From the NCBI GenBank assembly GCA_023262855.1, contig JALQYQ010000068.1:1-64000 (forward strand): a stretch of DNA of 64,000 bases, given 5' to 3'. Below, piece by piece: positions 63,107 through 64,000 of the stretch. Under the pieces are notes generated by a model. The model made no database searches. It saw nothing but the letters and a program-made list of their open reading frames with translations, and was not told where the DNA came from. Position 1 is the first letter of the stretch. Each line of letters begins with the position of its first letter. Made by a program: the position numbers and the translations under genes. The DNA comes from Crocinitomicaceae bacterium. Lineage in GTDB: Bacteria; Bacteroidota; Bacteroidia; Flavobacteriales_D; Crocinitomicaceae.

Positions 63107-63138
63107 TGAAGACGAACCATGAAACCTTTTACTTTAAA
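63107..63138 (-). promoter_or_regulatory. ECF-type promoter element, copy A
   Basis: On the minus strand TTTAAAGTAAAA (63138-63127) and, after 9 nt, GTTCGTCTTCA (63117-63107). It matches copy B at 23 of 23 block positions with the same spacing, and implies autoregulation of the sigma gene. Confidence 0.7.
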
Positions 63139-63246
63139 AAAGTTGAATTTTTTTCAAAGGTCATTTAATTTCTGATACTTACATTGTTAAAAATTGATAA
63201 TTCATGACGGATTGTCACCTAGGTAACTTTTGGCAAGATTTTAGAC

Positions 63247-63254
63247 TAACTTTG
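63247..63254 (+). promoter_or_regulatory. -7 box three bases before the ABC transporter start
   Basis: TAACTTTG-AGC-ATG, another leaderless-type arrangement. A second near-match TAACTTTT lies 24 bp upstream. Confidence 0.45.
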
Positions 63255-63257
63255 AGC

Positions 63258-64000
63258 ATGAGTAAAAAAAACGTATCCTTTTCATGGGCATTTAAAGAGT
63301 TTATTTGGCCGAGAAAGAAAATAATATCGATTGGTTTAGTCCTAATTATTATTCGAAGTTTAGCAGGTTTAGTGCTGCCGTATGCAAGTAAAAATTTATT
63401 GGATGTGGTTGTGCCTTCAGGGGACAAACAAGCCCTTTGGATTTTAATTGTCGTAGTTTGCGCGTCGCTTTTGGTGCAAGCTGTCAGTTCATATTCACTG
63501 ACAAAATTGCTGAGTGTTGAAGCGCAGCGTTTAATTTCTGTTTTACGCACGAAAGTGCAGCGTAAGTTGTTGACTTTGCCAATTAGTTTCTTCGATAACA
63601 ACAAATCGGGAGCTTTAGTTTCACGCGTTATGACGGATGTTGAAGGTGTTCGAAACATTGTTGGAACAGGCTTGGTGCAATTAATAGGAGGAACAATTAC
63701 TTCGATTATCGCCTTGGTGTTTTTGATTAAAATCAATGCATGGATGACTTTATTCGTTTTGTTGCCTGTTATCATTTTTGCATTTATAGCTTTAAAGGCG
63801 TTCGCATATATTCGTCCAGTGTTTAGAGATCGCGGGAAGATCAATGCTGAGGTTACGGGCCGATTAACAGAAACGATGAACGGTGTTCGCGTCATCAAAG
63901 GATTTAATGCCGAAGAGCAAGAGAATAAAATTTTCGAAAAAGGGGTGGATCGTTTGTTTGAAAACGTGAAAAAATCCTTGACGGCAACAGCGATTATGAC
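63258..64000 (+). CDS. ABC transporter permease/ATPase, N-terminal part (truncated by the window)
   Basis: The ATG at 63258 opens a frame that continues to the right edge, 247 codons. It encodes the start of an ABC exporter half-transporter: membrane segments IISIGLVLIIIRSLAGLVLP and ALWILIVVVCASLLVQAV, then RLISVLRTKVQRKLLTLPIS, FFDNNKSGALVSRVMTDVEG, and EVTGRLTETMNGVRVIKGFN, the conserved coupling region. The nucleotide-binding domain lies beyond the window. Opposite-strand frames here are shadows. The substrate is unknown; MsbA-like lipid or drug exporters share this pattern. Confidence 0.9.
   Translation, partial: MSKKNVSFSWAFKEFIWPRKKIISIGLVLIIIRSLAGLVLPYASKNLLDVVVPSGDKQALWILIVVVCASLLVQAVSSYSLTKLLSVEAQRLISVLRTKVQRKLLTLPISFFDNNKSGALVSRVMTDVEGVRNIVGTGLVQLIGGTITSIIALVFLIKINAWMTLFVLLPVIIFAFIALKAFAYIRPVFRDRGKINAEVTGRLTETMNGVRVIKGFNAEEQENKIFEKGVDRLFENVKKSLTATAIM

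Noticed and set aside
63215-63898. A 227-residue minus-strand frame
   Set aside because: It is antisense to the clear ABC transporter gene, is rich in Thr/Lys/Ile and begins and ends inside that gene.
1-64000. tRNA, rRNA or riboswitch genes
   Set aside because: No cloverleaf with a GGTTCRANNCC arm, no rRNA stretch and no recognisable riboswitch core was seen in the intergenic gaps.

Overview
The window reads as chromosomal DNA of a Bacteroidota bacterium, most likely order Flavobacteriales (a Fluviicola/Crocinitomicaceae-like organism; this rank is an inference). The evidence is AT-rich coding DNA, type IX secretion features (SprB-like and Ig-like repeats, a C-terminal FPNPS sorting domain), the FtsZ tail ending FLHDNVD, TonB/DUF4249 and GldL-like proteins, little Shine-Dalgarno sequence, and promoters of the Bacteroidota type (TTG-N19-TAnnTTTG), perfectly matched upstream of rplU and of an MMPL transporter gene. 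No rRNA, tRNA, CRISPR array, insertion sequence or phage gene was seen.

Layout. 1-6 kb (minus): the N-terminal part of a giant secreted repeat adhesin that runs off the left edge, two small exported proteins, a TPR protein and a lipoprotein. 6-8.3 kb (minus): serS, rpmA and rplU. 8.4-10.4 kb (plus): a secreted YidD-like protein and two related LPG-motif membrane proteins. 10.4-13.2 kb (minus): an exported unknown protein and an EamA transporter. 13.4-29.8 kb (plus): a nearly gapless division and cell wall (dcw) cluster, mraZ-rsmH-ftsL-ftsI-murE-mraY-murD-orf-ftsW-murG-murC-ftsQ-ftsA-ftsZ-yqeY, ending at a strong terminator. The orf between murD and ftsW looks like a stand-alone, catalytically degenerate copy of the MurD C-terminal domain. 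29.9-33.9 kb: methionine salvage genes mtnB, mtnD, mtnC and mtnA, split by an opposite-strand outer membrane protein.

34-39 kb (minus) is a compact operon of an ECF sigma factor, a one-TM anti-sigma-like protein, a periplasmic metal-sensor-like protein, an MbnP-like protein, a MauG/MbnH-like dihaem peroxidase and a type IX-secreted YHYH protein, followed by a MORN-like exported protein. It looks like a stress-controlled extracytoplasmic copper or redox module. 39-47 kb (minus): M1 peptidase, polyprenyl synthetase, rfbA, MMPL transporter and S9 peptidase. 47-55.6 kb (minus): L,D-transpeptidase-like lipoprotein, pyrF, a DUF4249 lipoprotein with its TonB receptor, prfA, purM and a J-KTSC protein. 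55.7-59.9 kb: a radical SAM protein with CX4CX2C spacing, a DEAD-box helicase and a c-type haem lipoprotein. 59.9-63.1 kb (minus): a PadR regulator with a GldL-like membrane protein, then a second ECF sigma system whose two transcription units carry the same bipartite 32-bp promoter element and encode small Cys/His-rich membrane or secreted proteins. An ABC exporter gene starts at 63258 and runs off the right edge.

The most notable points are the duplicated promoter element of the second ECF system, the sigma/metal-sensor/MbnP-MbnH/YHYH operon, the MurD C-terminal-domain paralogue inside the dcw cluster, a set of TAnnTTTG-N3-4-ATG starts suggesting leaderless mRNAs, and transcription terminators embedded in or abutting neighbouring coding sequences.
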